Part shown: in pieces, positions 17,421 to 26,383 of the stretch
Numbering within the stretch: the stretch's first letter is position 1
How the letters are laid out: each line of letters starts with the position of its first letter
Assembly: GCA_937974175.1 (NCBI GenBank)
Contig: CALJIG010000014.1
Coordinates: 5,899 to 69,898 of the forward strand
DNA from: an uncultured Ignavibacteria bacterium
GTDB taxonomy: Bacteria; Bacteroidota; Ignavibacteria; Tepidaquicellales; Tepidaquicellaceae
DNA: 64,000 bases
Direction of reading: 5' to 3'
The notes under the pieces: generated by a model
Seen by the model: only the letters and a program-made list of their open reading frames with translations
Told to the model about the DNA's origin: nothing
Database searches by the model: none
Position numbers and translations under genes: made by a program

Positions 17421-18812
17421 TTATCTTGCAGTTAAAAACTCAAGAATTTTTTTCCAGTCTTTATTGAAGTCGTATTCAAATCTCTCTTCAGGACTTAATT
17501 TAAATCCATGCTCTAAAGAAAATACACCCTGCTCCAAATCACCGATTAAGAAATAAATCTTAGCTTTCTCAAAATGCGGGTCAGCCCATGAAGGATTTAA
17601 TTTTAAGCTTTCATCCAAAGCCTTAATAGCATCTTCGTAATCTTTTGTATCGCAAAGCACGCAGCCGTAATCGAACCATGCATCGTAATTATCAGGGTCA
17701 AGATTTAAAACTGTTTCGTAACTCTTCTTGGCATCTTCAAGTTTGTTTAAAGCAAACTCGGCATCGCCTTTTAAGTACCATATATCGGAATAATCTTTGC
17801 AAAGCACAAGCGCAGATTTTAAATCTTCTATTGCCTTCTCGTATTCTTTAAGATTAAAATAGCAGTTGCCTCTTCCGTAGAACGATTCGTAATTTTTTAC
17901 ATCATACTTTATAGCATCTGAAAAATATTTTATAGATTCTTCGTACTCACCGATTTCTTCATAAGAGTTGCCGATATTCTGCAATGCGAAGGCATTATCT
18001 TTTTTATACTCTAATGAAATTTTATAATACTCAATTGCCTTATAAAATCTGCCAACGGATGCGTATGCATTACCGCAGTTATACCATGCCGGAGCAAAGT
18101 TACTCTTGATGGCTAAACACATTTCATAATTTTCTATAGCCTGCATATAACGTCCCATTCTGTTCAGAACAATTCCTTTATTATACCAGCAGTTGAAGTT
18201 AAGCGGATTTTTATCTAAGTGCGCATCGTAAGCCACTAAAGACTCGTCTAATCTCTCAAGAAAATCATAGCAATAGCCGAGCTCATAATATGCATCGATG
18301 TTTTCAGGATAAAGCTTTATAATTTTTTCAAAGCACTCGCATGCTTCGGTAAATTTTTCAGTCTTCTCGTAAGTTAAACCAAGATTAAACATTGCATCGA
18401 GATTTTCCGGATTGAATGAAAGAGCTTTCTGAAAATTCAGAATTGCCTTTTCATGATTATCGGAGTTATCCAAAGCGATACCTTTATTAATGTATAAATC
18501 AATATCGGTAGGATTTAATGTCAAAGCTTTATCGAAATATTCGATAGCTTCATCATATCTGCCTAATCCGTCTAAAATTAATGCTTTTTTGTGCCAGGAA
18601 TCTGTGGAGTAAGGATATAAATCGAGCAGGACGTTTACGTAGTTTAGTGCTTTATCGAAGTTGCCTTTATCGAAATAGAGGTTTACTAATTCTTCAAGAT
18701 TTTCAGCGTCTAAGTTGCTGAGTGTTTCTTCTTCTAATTTGGAGATTCTCTTTTTTTCATCGTCGTTTTTATTGTTCGAGTCGTAGTAGTCGAGATCATC
18801 AAAATTTTCCAT
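17421..18812 (-). CDS. Cytoplasmic TPR-repeat protein
   Basis: A 463-residue protein without signal peptide. After an acidic N-terminus (ENFDDLDYYDSNNKNDDEKK) come about 11-12 consecutive 34-residue tetratricopeptide repeats, for example ALILDGLGRYDEAIEYFDKA and GIVLNRMGRYMQAIENYEMC. These form a superhelical scaffold for protein binding. The C-terminus (FNKDWKKILEFL) is a short helix after the last repeat. The partner is unknown. It is divergently transcribed from the crotonase gene, with a 162-bp spacer holding presumably both promoters. Confidence 0.9.
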   Translation of the reverse strand: MENFDDLDYYDSNNKNDDEKKRISKLEEETLSNLDAENLEELVNLYFDKGNFDKALNYVNVLLDLYPYSTDSWHKKALILDGLGRYDEAIEYFDKALTLNPTDIDLYINKGIALDNSDNHEKAILNFQKALSFNPENLDAMFNLGLTYEKTEKFTEACECFEKIIKLYPENIDAYYELGYCYDFLERLDESLVAYDAHLDKNPLNFNCWYNKGIVLNRMGRYMQAIENYEMCLAIKSNFAPAWYNCGNAYASVGRFYKAIEYYKISLEYKKDNAFALQNIGNSYEEIGEYEESIKYFSDAIKYDVKNYESFYGRGNCYFNLKEYEKAIEDLKSALVLCKDYSDIWYLKGDAEFALNKLEDAKKSYETVLNLDPDNYDAWFDYGCVLCDTKDYEDAIKALDESLKLNPSWADPHFEKAKIYFLIGDLEQGVFSLEHGFKLSPEERFEYDFNKDWKKILEFLTAR

Positions 18813-18974
18813 TTTACCTCTGTTAATTTTGCTTTAAATGAATCAAGAATAAATTATATAAAACCTCAGCATAAGTCAAGTAATTAGAACTGAGGTAAAT
18901 TTTTTTGGATATGTAATAATTTAGAACTTTTATTTTTTATCCGTAATTGTTACTTATACTGTTTAACAACTTAT

Positions 18975-19814
18975 ATGACCGAAAAATTTCAATCTTATTT
19001 ACCAAAGAAGTCTAAATTAAAAACTTTAATTTACACAAAGAAAGATTACAAAGCTACTATCACAATTAACCGCGAAAAGAAGCTGAATTGTTTAGATTTA
19101 CAGACAATTCAGGAGCTTACTGCCTGCTTCAAAGATTCAGCCTGGGATGATAATATCGCTGTAGTAGTGCTTACAGGTGTTGGCAAAAGAGCCTTTTCAA
19201 CAGGCGCTGACCTTGATGAGCAGCAAAAATATTTCCTCGGAAATCCGAACGATTATTATAAGTGGATGTATGAGTTCATACAGCTTCATGAAGTAATGCG
19301 CAACTTAGGCAAGCCGACCATTGCAAGACTTAACGGAATGGTTGTCGGCGGCGGCAACGAACTTAACATGAGCTGCGACCTTGCAATTGCTGCTGACCAT
19401 ATTATAATTAGGCAAGTCGGTGCTGCGCGCGGAAGCGTTGCTGCTGCCGGTGCTACACAATTTTTACCGCTGCTTGTCGGAGACAGAAGAGCCCGCGAGA
19501 TTTTATTTTTATGCGAAGAAATTCCGGCTGCAAAAGCATTGGATTGGGGACTTGTAAATCAGGTTGTGCCTTATGCCGAGCTTGATGCTGCAGTTGATGT
19601 AATGGCAGAAAAACTTTTCAATAAGCTGCCTGAGTGTCTGCGATATGCAAAGCAGCAGCTGAATTACTGGAGAGATGTTTCATGGCATACAACAATCGGA
19701 CATGCAAGAGACTGGCTATCAATTCATAATCACTCTTCAGAAGTAAAAGAAGGTATTTCCGCTTTTAATGAGAAGAGAAAAATAAATTATAAAAAAATTA
19801 GAAAAACAAAATAA
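18975..19814 (+). CDS. Enoyl-CoA hydratase/isomerase (crotonase) family protein
   Basis: Crotonase fold of 279 residues. The oxyanion-hole segments are AFSTGADLDEQ (near residue 75) and NGMVVGGGNELNMSCDLAIAAD (near 115-135), the latter with the first catalytic Glu position kept. At the second catalytic Glu position the segment QVGAARGSVAAAGATQFLPL has no acidic residue and resembles MenB and ring-opening BamA-type hydrolases more than true hydratases. The reaction is therefore uncertain. It precedes the proteasome-like pair by 17 bp, so it may be in the same operon. Confidence 0.8.
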   Translation: MTEKFQSYLPKKSKLKTLIYTKKDYKATITINREKKLNCLDLQTIQELTACFKDSAWDDNIAVVVLTGVGKRAFSTGADLDEQQKYFLGNPNDYYKWMYEFIQLHEVMRNLGKPTIARLNGMVVGGGNELNMSCDLAIAADHIIIRQVGAARGSVAAAGATQFLPLLVGDRRAREILFLCEEIPAAKALDWGLVNQVVPYAELDAAVDVMAEKLFNKLPECLRYAKQQLNYWRDVSWHTTIGHARDWLSIHNHSSEVKEGISAFNEKRKINYKKIRKTK

Positions 19815-19831
19815 AAATTAAACATACATAA

Positions 19832-20866
19832 ATGGGATTAGTCAATTCCTTAAAGTTCAATGGTTATTCGGGGGCAATAATCACTGACGAAGAATATTAT
19901 ATTCTAGGGCGGCGCAGGGCGCAGATAGCCGATTCTCTTCAGTCACTTCTCTCCGATGAAATCAGTAATGAGTTCGGAATTGAAGCAATCTACGGCGGTA
20001 CTGGTGCAATAGCTTTTACAAATGAAGTTATTGTGAAAACTAAACAGGCTATCGAAAAAAAGTTCAAGGTTTATAAAAGGACTAATGATGCGAAGGACGG
20101 ATTTAATTCCGTAGAGGAAATTGCACGTATAGCCTTCATAACTTTTCAGGAAGTCTGCAGGGATAAAGTTGATAAAAAGCTCTATGGTCTTTTCGGATTT
20201 ACAGGCGAAGACCTGATAAGAGGTTTTTATATGCAGGATGAAAAGAAGATAGAGATAAAAGAAGAGAAAGTTATAAGTAAGGCATTGAAGATTATGACTA
20301 ACGACGGAGCGACAGGATGTAAAGATATATTTGATAATTCGGGAATGGTAGTAGGAACTGATGTGACTAACGGTTACGCTTCGTTTGATTTTTACGGAGG
20401 CTCAACTCAGTTTTATCTTTCAACAGGATTATATAATGCGCTCGGCGCAGGTTCAACATCCACTTCGTTATATTTTTCCAATCTTATAAATTCACTGGCA
20501 TTAAATGAACGCAGAGATGGCATTGATAAAGTCTTTGGCCTGGTTGAATTAATAAGAGGAACAAATTATTCTCTTGAAAAAAATAATGAGATTGGCGGTT
20601 ACTATAATATACTTTACCTGAACGGTAAAGGAAAAAATCACAAAGAAAGATTAACGGAAATCACCGGAGATACTGCACAGATTACAAAAGAAATTGTATC
20701 AGCTTATGATAAAGGATACATAAAAAAAGAAACATGCTTTAATCTTATAGATAAAATTTTCTTTTCAAAATCAAAACCTAAAATTGACGATCTAGAAAAA
20801 GAAATGTATGCAGGCTGCAAAAACAAAGAGGACTTAAATCTTTATCTCAGGGGGTACAAAATATGA
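19832..20866 (+). CDS. Proteasome-fold (Ntn-hydrolase-like) protein, no N-terminal nucleophile
   Basis: A 344-residue protein with the layout of proteasome/HslV subunits: an N-terminal strand and turn ending in SGAIITDEE (Asp19), YGGTG at 54-58 (compare GFAGGTAD in HslV), about 100 helical residues as an insertion, then strands SGMVVGTDVTNGYASFDFYG, the GAGS turn at 205-208, a long helix, and IGGYYNILYL at 254-263. An in-frame stop directly precedes the ATG, so the N-terminus is Met-Gly: no Thr, Ser or Cys nucleophile, and the Lys33 position is absent. It looks like the inactive partner of the next gene. Fold call is by motif reading only. Confidence 0.68.
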   Translation: MGLVNSLKFNGYSGAIITDEEYYILGRRRAQIADSLQSLLSDEISNEFGIEAIYGGTGAIAFTNEVIVKTKQAIEKKFKVYKRTNDAKDGFNSVEEIARIAFITFQEVCRDKVDKKLYGLFGFTGEDLIRGFYMQDEKKIEIKEEKVISKALKIMTNDGATGCKDIFDNSGMVVGTDVTNGYASFDFYGGSTQFYLSTGLYNALGAGSTSTSLYFSNLINSLALNERRDGIDKVFGLVELIRGTNYSLEKNNEIGGYYNILYLNGKGKNHKERLTEITGDTAQITKEIVSAYDKGYIKKETCFNLIDKIFFSKSKPKIDDLEKEMYAGCKNKEDLNLYLRGYKI

Positions 20867-21906
20867 CAGTAATCAACGCAATCAAGTTCGATAAAAACAC
20901 AGGGGCAATGTGCTGCGATGAGCAGACAACTATCGGAGATGTAAGAAGAATGATGTCTTCAGATAAAATTCAGCAAATCGTTCCGAGTGCAATTAGAAAA
21001 AATGTAAAGCTTGAAGTATTATATGGAGGAACGGGCACTACTGCAATCGGCGATGAAATCCGTAAAGGAATGAAGACAAGATTAACAAAGGAATATGAAG
21101 AGCTGAAAAATAAAACTAAGGAAAGAATTGACCACTTAAAATCGATAGATGAAATTGCGCAGATTGGATTTGAAGAAATGATGAAGGTGAAACACAGACA
21201 TGTGAACGATATCATAAAGGGATACTTCAGTTTTGAAAGCAAAGATTTCAATCAGGGTTTTTACAATAAGGATGTAGATAAAAAAATTGAAATATCTCAG
21301 AAAGATGTGAAGGATAAAGTCTTCGGATTAATTAACTGGAAAGATGCAGAAGAAGCGGACGGAATTTTTCTTAATGCAGCTATCATCTGCGGCTTTGATG
21401 AAACAGGGGAGTTTAAAATATTTAAGCTGAATCTGAAAACCGATATGACGTGCGACTTAGTGCCAAGTATTTTTGAGACGGTGGGTTCAGGCTCTGATGC
21501 TTCGCAGATTATTTTTGCTGCTTACTCCGGAGTAAAAACTCTTGACGAAAGAAGAAATAAAATAGACAGGGTAGAAGGAATTATACAGTTGATAAGAGCG
21601 ACAAATGCGGCAGCAAGATTTAATATGGGAGTCGGAGGATATTTTAATATAATTTATTTTGATGGCACTAAAGATTCTCCATCAGAACGATTAGTTGAAG
21701 TGATGGATAACAAAGCAAAGCTCGCGAGTGAACTTGTGCAGGCATACTACAGTAATTATATTTCAGACAACAATGCTTTTGAGATTATAGATGAACTGAT
21801 TTATACGAGAAAGAAGTCTTTCAAAGAAATGAATGCTGCATTTTTAAAAGCATCAAAGAATAAAGCAAAGATGGAAAGATTTTTACGCGGCTACAAAGTA
21901 GCTTAA
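20863..21906 (+). CDS. Proteasome-fold protein with Thr after initiator Met (putative active subunit)
   Basis: Paralogue of the preceding gene, overlapping it by ATGA and with a strong AGGGGG site before the start. The protein begins Met-Thr-Val-Ile-Asn; Met removal would expose Thr1. In mature numbering Asp18 (in CCDEQ) and Lys34 (in SSDKI) sit one residue from the Asp17 and Lys33 of HslV and 20S beta subunits. YGGTG is at 54-58. Strands NAAIICGFDETGEFKIFKL lead to VGSGSDAS (GSGS 208-211, cf. Ser129) and a helix, then FNMGVGGYFNIIYF, where Asn replaces Asp166. An insertion of about 90 residues separates the halves. No unfoldase gene is nearby. Confidence 0.7.
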   Translation: MTVINAIKFDKNTGAMCCDEQTTIGDVRRMMSSDKIQQIVPSAIRKNVKLEVLYGGTGTTAIGDEIRKGMKTRLTKEYEELKNKTKERIDHLKSIDEIAQIGFEEMMKVKHRHVNDIIKGYFSFESKDFNQGFYNKDVDKKIEISQKDVKDKVFGLINWKDAEEADGIFLNAAIICGFDETGEFKIFKLNLKTDMTCDLVPSIFETVGSGSDASQIIFAAYSGVKTLDERRNKIDRVEGIIQLIRATNAAARFNMGVGGYFNIIYFDGTKDSPSERLVEVMDNKAKLASELVQAYYSNYISDNNAFEIIDELIYTRKKSFKEMNAAFLKASKNKAKMERFLRGYKVA

Positions 21907-21914
21907 TTTTGAAA

Positions 21915-23468
21915 TTAAACGGGCTGGAACACAATTTTTAGTTCCAGTCCGAATGACTGTTCAAATAAATCTTTTCGCAGATTCACTCCCCACATTTCAA
22001 GAGTCGGTTCTATGTTGTTTTTAGTTCCGATTGTAATAACAAGTGCTTTGTCTTCAAGCTTTATAGCAATATTATTGACAAGCGATTTATGACTTCTATC
22101 GAGTGAATCGGCAATCCGTAAAATTCCTGAAAGCTTCCTTATCTTCTCCTGAATTTCAACATCAAGCTTATTAAAATTTTCATGCTTCATTTTAGGATGT
22201 GACTTTCTGTGATAGCGTGCTACATTTGCAATGAGCTCAATTTCATTTTCATTGAAGCCGAGCAGTTCTGAATTTCTTACAAGGTAATATGAATGTTTAT
22301 GATGCTGTGAGTGTGAAATATAATATCCGATATCGTGGAGTAAACAAGCAGCTTCAAGACATTCTTCATCATTTTCAGTAAGAGAAAAATTTTCTCCGAG
22401 GAAATCAAAAATTTTTACGGCAATGCTTCGTGTCTGCTCGGCATGTTTTGCATCAAAATTCATTTTCTCACCAAGACCGACAACGCTTTTATATCTTACG
22501 TTCGATAAGTGAATGGATAAATCATCTCCTGCAAAATTTGAAATTGTATCGAAGATAATTCCTTCTCTTAATGCATAACTTGAAATGGTAAGCTTCTTTA
22601 ACTTAAGCTCTTCAAAAATCTGCTCAAGAATAATTGCTCCCGCTGTAATAATGTCTGCCCGCTTCGGGTCAATGCCCGGAATTTTTAGTCTTTCACTATG
22701 ATTTTCGGCTTTAATAATTTTCTTTATTGCAGTTTCCATTCCTGCCTTATCGTATGAATATTTATTCATACTGATATTATCTTCAAACTCGAATTTGTTA
22801 TCAGCGCGAATGATAAATCCGATGTTTGAAATTGTGCCGGATGTACCAACTACTAAATCGTATTCTTCATTTTTTATTTCACGGACAACCTGAGTTATAA
22901 CACCTTTTACAAACAGCCTTGCATCTTCGATTGCGCTCCTCTTTATTTTATCCTCATGGAAAAATTTCTGAGTCATTCTTACTGCGCCGAGCTTTATGCT
23001 ATTGGCATATTTTATATTTCCTCTTTTACCAATGAGAAACTCTGTGCTTCCTCCGCCGATATCAATTACTAAAACTTTTTCATTGTAAATAGGCAAAGCC
23101 TGTAAAGCTCCGAGATAAATCAAACGCGCTTCTTCATTCCCTGAGATAACTTCGATTTCAATTCCCGTATCATGTTTTACCCTGCGGATAAATTCTTCTT
23201 TGTTAATAGCTTCGCGGGTAGCGCTTGTAGCCACTGCTCTTATTTTTTCAACTTCAAATGACTGGCATACAAGCTTAAATCTTTTCAGAACAGAAATACC
23301 TCTCTGCATAGCTTCTTCAGTGATGTACTTCATATCATTTGATGCATTGCCAAGCCTTACAACTTCTTTATCTTTCGTAAGCACAGTGAAGCTTTTGTTG
23401 CTGTGAATTTTTGCAACAACTAAGTGAAAAGAGTTTGTGCCGATATCTATAGCGCCGAGTGTTTCCAA
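21915..23468 (-). CDS. ppx: Ppx/GppA phosphatase with C-terminal HD domain
   Basis: A 517-residue exopolyphosphatase or guanosine pentaphosphate phosphatase. The ASKHA core shows GAIDIGTNSFHLVVAKI, ATSATREA, ISGNEEARLIYLGAL, VIDIGGGSTEFLIG and VGTSGTISNIGF, and YALREGIIFD closes it. The C-terminal part is an HD domain (ACLLHDIGYYISHSQHHKHS). Polyphosphate and pppGpp are the usual substrates; which one cannot be told. The start lies 1 bp after the end of the GT9 gene, consistent with one transcript. Confidence 0.92.
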   Translation of the reverse strand: METLGAIDIGTNSFHLVVAKIHSNKSFTVLTKDKEVVRLGNASNDMKYITEEAMQRGISVLKRFKLVCQSFEVEKIRAVATSATREAINKEEFIRRVKHDTGIEIEVISGNEEARLIYLGALQALPIYNEKVLVIDIGGGSTEFLIGKRGNIKYANSIKLGAVRMTQKFFHEDKIKRSAIEDARLFVKGVITQVVREIKNEEYDLVVGTSGTISNIGFIIRADNKFEFEDNISMNKYSYDKAGMETAIKKIIKAENHSERLKIPGIDPKRADIITAGAIILEQIFEELKLKKLTISSYALREGIIFDTISNFAGDDLSIHLSNVRYKSVVGLGEKMNFDAKHAEQTRSIAVKIFDFLGENFSLTENDEECLEAACLLHDIGYYISHSQHHKHSYYLVRNSELLGFNENEIELIANVARYHRKSHPKMKHENFNKLDVEIQEKIRKLSGILRIADSLDRSHKSLVNNIAIKLEDKALVITIGTKNNIEPTLEMWGVNLRKDLFEQSFGLELKIVFQPV

Positions 23469-23469
23469 G

Positions 23470-24567
23470 TTATTTTCCGGGGTTTAATAATTTTAACGCT
23501 GTATTATAAACTTCATCAACAGTAATATCGTTGATGTCATTTGATTTTGATTGTATGTATAATTGATTCTCAAATTTAGGTGACCATTCCCATCCGGGAG
23601 TAGGACCGAAGAGAGATATTAATTTTGTTTTCACAAATCCAGCTATATGCATAGTGCCGGTATCGTTTGTTATATATAAATTTAATTTGCTTAGAACTGC
23701 TGCAACGTTTCTGATTTTTTCATTTTCGAGAAAAGTGATTTTTAACTTTTCAGCAACTGCCTGTTTTTTGAAATCAGCTGCTACTTCATCATCCATTGGT
23801 CCTATTGTAACTAAAAATTTTACTTTGGGATTTTCACTTAACTTTTTAGCAAGCTTAATAAAATTCTTCACACTCCATCTGTTCGGCGGCTTGCCGGCGC
23901 CGATGTGAAGTCCCACTACAATATCATTCTCACGAAAATAAGTTGAATAAAATTTATCTGCAAAGGCAATTTCACTTTTGCTTAAACTTAATTCTACGTT
24001 TTGAATCTCTTCTTTACTTAATGAACATCCGATTTCTTTTCCGATAGCTAAAGTCCTGTCCCATTGATGAATTTTATCTTTATCCCAGTTGAATTCTTTT
24101 TTTATATCCAGTAGGAATTCGCTTTCGTTTATTAATAAGCCGTCTTTAGTAACAATTTGTGATACACCTACCCTTATCTTCGCGCCCGATAAATGATTTA
24201 TAAGATGCGATGTCTTTGAAAAAGAAACTGTGCTGGGAACGATACCAATATCGTATTTCCTTTTCTTAAGCTTTGAATAAAAATTAAGTAAACTTTTCGG
24301 TGAATCTTTTTTATAAAGAATTATATGGTCGAGATATTTATTGGAAGGGGAGTTTAAAATTTCATAGTTATCAGGAGAAGCCACGAGAGTTATCTCAGCA
24401 TTATGAAACTCTTTTCTTATTGATGCAAACATCGGAAGTGAACAGAGCATATCTCCAAGCTGGTTATGCTGGCGGACAATCAAAATGCTTTTCACCTTAT
24501 CGGGTGAAATTTTCCCGGAACTTATGTTTCTGGTTTTAGAAATTGATTTGAGTAATTTCAGTGCCAA
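23470..24567 (-). CDS. Glycosyltransferase family 9 (heptosyltransferase-like)
   Basis: A 365-residue GT-B enzyme. N-terminal domain: ILIVRQHNQLGDMLCSLPMF, close to the typical GT9 opening. C-terminal donor site: VGLHIGAGKPPNRWSVKNF, LVTIGPMDDEVAA and ITNDTGTMHIAGFVKTKLISLFGPT. GT9 enzymes add heptose to lipopolysaccharide core from ADP-heptose in the cytoplasm. The sugar here is not determined, and no other LPS gene is adjacent. It lies between a small membrane protein and ppx in a tight minus-strand operon. Confidence 0.9.
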   Translation of the reverse strand: MALKLLKSISKTRNISSGKISPDKVKSILIVRQHNQLGDMLCSLPMFASIRKEFHNAEITLVASPDNYEILNSPSNKYLDHIILYKKDSPKSLLNFYSKLKKRKYDIGIVPSTVSFSKTSHLINHLSGAKIRVGVSQIVTKDGLLINESEFLLDIKKEFNWDKDKIHQWDRTLAIGKEIGCSLSKEEIQNVELSLSKSEIAFADKFYSTYFRENDIVVGLHIGAGKPPNRWSVKNFIKLAKKLSENPKVKFLVTIGPMDDEVAADFKKQAVAEKLKITFLENEKIRNVAAVLSKLNLYITNDTGTMHIAGFVKTKLISLFGPTPGWEWSPKFENQLYIQSKSNDINDITVDEVYNTALKLLNPGK

Positions 24568-24572
24568 TTGAA

Positions 24573-24761
24573 TTATTTAATTTCTTCAAATTGTGCATCT
24601 ATCGCCTTAGACTTATCAAGATTACTTCTTGGTTTAGGCTGCGGCCTCTCAGGGGGAGTATTAACTTTTCTTGCAAGACTTCTTAAAAAAACACGTCCTA
24701 TAAATTTTATACCATAGAATAAAAAAATTACAATAATAATTATCGCTATAAACCTTATCAT
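24573..24761 (-). CDS. Small single-pass membrane protein
   Basis: A protein of 62 residues: an N-terminal hydrophobic helix (MIRFIAIIIIVIFLFYGIKFI), a basic stretch, a Pro-rich linker (TPPERPQPKPR) and an acidic end DAQFEEIK. It is spaced 5 bp before the GT9 gene and 10 bp after the kinase gene, so it is surely transcribed with them. The layout resembles small Bacteroidota membrane proteins of the DUF4834 type, but the match is weak. Confidence 0.75.
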   Translation of the reverse strand: MIRFIAIIIIVIFLFYGIKFIGRVFLRSLARKVNTPPERPQPKPRSNLDKSKAIDAQFEEIK

Positions 24762-24771
24762 TATGCTATCC

Positions 24772-25428
24772 TCATTTGGCTATTCTTTTAGAAGCAGGAT
24801 TGAAATAAGATAAAGAAGGATGGTCGCTTTTTAAAATCTCTGCTAAAAGATTCTGATAGTCCTGTTCATTATTTAAAAAATCTACTTCGTTTGTATCTAC
24901 AATCATAACTTTAGTTGCTCTGTATCTGAAGAAAAAATAATTGTATGCTTCATTTAAATCGTTTATGTATTGCTCAGACATATTCTGCTCGTAGCTTCTG
25001 TTCCTGTACATAATGTTATTCATAAGCCTGTCAGTTGTCGATTGCAGATAAATTATTATATCCGGCGCAACAACGGCTTTTTCAATATTACTTGTAATCG
25101 TTTCGTAAAGTTTCAGTTCATCGTCGTGCAGATTCAGGTAAGCAAATATCTTATCCTTCTCGAATATATAATCTGCAACAATATATTCGTGGAATAATTC
25201 CGGCTGTTTTAATTTCTGCAGCTGCTTAAAGCGGCTTAGCAGAAAATAAATCTGCGTGTGGAATGCGTAAGCTTTGGGATTCTCGTAAAATCTTTCTAAG
25301 AATGGATTCTCATCAAAATCTTCCAGTATAAGCTGGGCATTTAATGATTCGCTTAGTTTTTTTGAAAGAGTGGTTTTCCCTGCGCCGATAACGCCTTCTA
25401 TTGCTATGTATTTAACTTTATTGCTCAA
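24772..25428 (-). CDS. Deoxynucleoside kinase
   Basis: A P-loop kinase of 218 residues. It shows IAIEGVIGAGKTTLSKKL (Walker A), a substrate-side EDFDENPFLERFYENP, the DRS-like segment VADYIFEKDKIFA, and the LID RNRSYEQNMSEQYI. This is the dCK/dGK family that phosphorylates deoxyadenosine or deoxyguanosine for salvage. The start codon overlaps the end of folK by 11 bp. The association of folK and a dNK gene is common in Bacteroidota (family knowledge). Substrate specificity is not readable. Confidence 0.9.
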   Translation of the reverse strand: MSNKVKYIAIEGVIGAGKTTLSKKLSESLNAQLILEDFDENPFLERFYENPKAYAFHTQIYFLLSRFKQLQKLKQPELFHEYIVADYIFEKDKIFAYLNLHDDELKLYETITSNIEKAVVAPDIIIYLQSTTDRLMNNIMYRNRSYEQNMSEQYINDLNEAYNYFFFRYRATKVMIVDTNEVDFLNNEQDYQNLLAEILKSDHPSLSYFNPASKRIAK

Positions 25429-25915
25429 ATTTAGAATGAAAACCTGCTTTCAATTTATCTTTTGAATTTTGTAAAATCTCGGAAATCTTTTTCTTAGTAA
25501 TAGGATGAACAAAATCAGGTTCAATTTCATTCAGCGGCACTAAAACAAAATTTCTGTCTTCGATATGTTTGTGAGGTATATGAAGGTTTTCATCTTCATA
25601 AACTAAATCTCCAAAGAAAAGAATATCTATATCAATCTTTCGTGATTTCCATTTATCAGTTTTATCTCTGCCTAAAATTATTTCGATTCCTTTTACTTCC
25701 TTCAGTAATTTTTCGTAAGCCTGTTCAGTTTCTATTTCGATAACAGCATTTAAATATTCTTCCTGCTCTGAAAATCCCCATGGCTCCGTTTCATAAACAG
25801 AGGAAAGCTTTAAAACTGTTGTGCCCGGAATATTTTTTATTTCCTGAATTGCCTCTTCAAGATATTTTTTTCTATCACCAATGTTAGAACCGAGTCCGAG
25901 AAAAACTTTTGCCAT
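25418..25915 (-). CDS. folK: 6-hydroxymethyl-7,8-dihydropterin pyrophosphokinase FolK
   Basis: HPPK of 165 residues with the family landmarks FLGLGSNIGDRKKYL, SSVYETEPWGFSEQEEYLNAV, ILGRDKTDKWKSRKIDIDILFF and IPHKHIEDRNFVLVPLNEI. It transfers diphosphate from ATP to the pterin in folate synthesis. It lies 8 bp after folB and overlaps the kinase gene, so the folate pair is co-transcribed. Confidence 0.95.
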   Translation of the reverse strand: MAKVFLGLGSNIGDRKKYLEEAIQEIKNIPGTTVLKLSSVYETEPWGFSEQEEYLNAVIEIETEQAYEKLLKEVKGIEIILGRDKTDKWKSRKIDIDILFFGDLVYEDENLHIPHKHIEDRNFVLVPLNEIEPDFVHPITKKKISEILQNSKDKLKAGFHSKFEQ

Positions 25916-25923
25916 GAATTAAA

Positions 25924-26280
25924 CTAAACGGATTTTGTATTAACTATTTCAACTGAATCTATAATTCCTAGCGGTGCATTCGGTTTTCTTATCTTTACGG
26001 TAACTTCTTTTACAAGTTTAAATTCAGCCAGCACCATATCACATATATGCTGATTCATAGTTTCAATAAGATGAAATTTATCTTTATGAAACAATTCTTT
26101 TACTCTGTTATAAACTTCAAGGTAGTTGACGGTTTTATGTAAGTCATCTGAATTATTCAATTCGGATAGATCACATTGCATCACTATGTCTACTTCAAAT
26201 AAGTTGCCGTATTGCTTTTCGTAATCCAATACTCCGTGGTAGGCATAGAACTTAGCGTTATTTATTTTAATTGTCGTCAC
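25924..26280 (-). CDS. folB: Dihydroneopterin aldolase FolB
   Basis: A 118-residue protein with the DHNA pattern: INNAKFYAYHGVLDYEKQYGNLFEVDI at the start, NYLEVYNRVKELFH, and HLIETMNQHICDMVL with the conserved Glu. The C-terminal KIRKPNAPLGIIDSVEI is the usual closing strand; the common Lys there is in VTVKIRKP. It performs the retro-aldol step before FolK, its immediate downstream neighbour. Confidence 0.95.
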   Translation of the reverse strand: MTTIKINNAKFYAYHGVLDYEKQYGNLFEVDIVMQCDLSELNNSDDLHKTVNYLEVYNRVKELFHKDKFHLIETMNQHICDMVLAEFKLVKEVTVKIRKPNAPLGIIDSVEIVNTKSV

Positions 26281-26383
26281 TCTTATAAAATATTTTAAAA
26301 CTTATCACTAAAACTCTAAAGCCACAAAATTTCACCAAAAAATATTTAGTGTAATTTAGAGCTTTTGTGTTTTTGTGTTAAAT

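Noticed and set aside
19832..21906. HslV or Anbu
   Set aside because: Both proteins are ~345 residues with a long insertion, come as a divergent pair, and no hslU is adjacent; HslV is ~175 and Anbu ~245 residues.
26290..26383. Terminator between sucD and folB
   Set aside because: There are loose inverted AT-rich segments (ACTCTAAA and TTTAGAG-like) but no compact GC stem with a T run.
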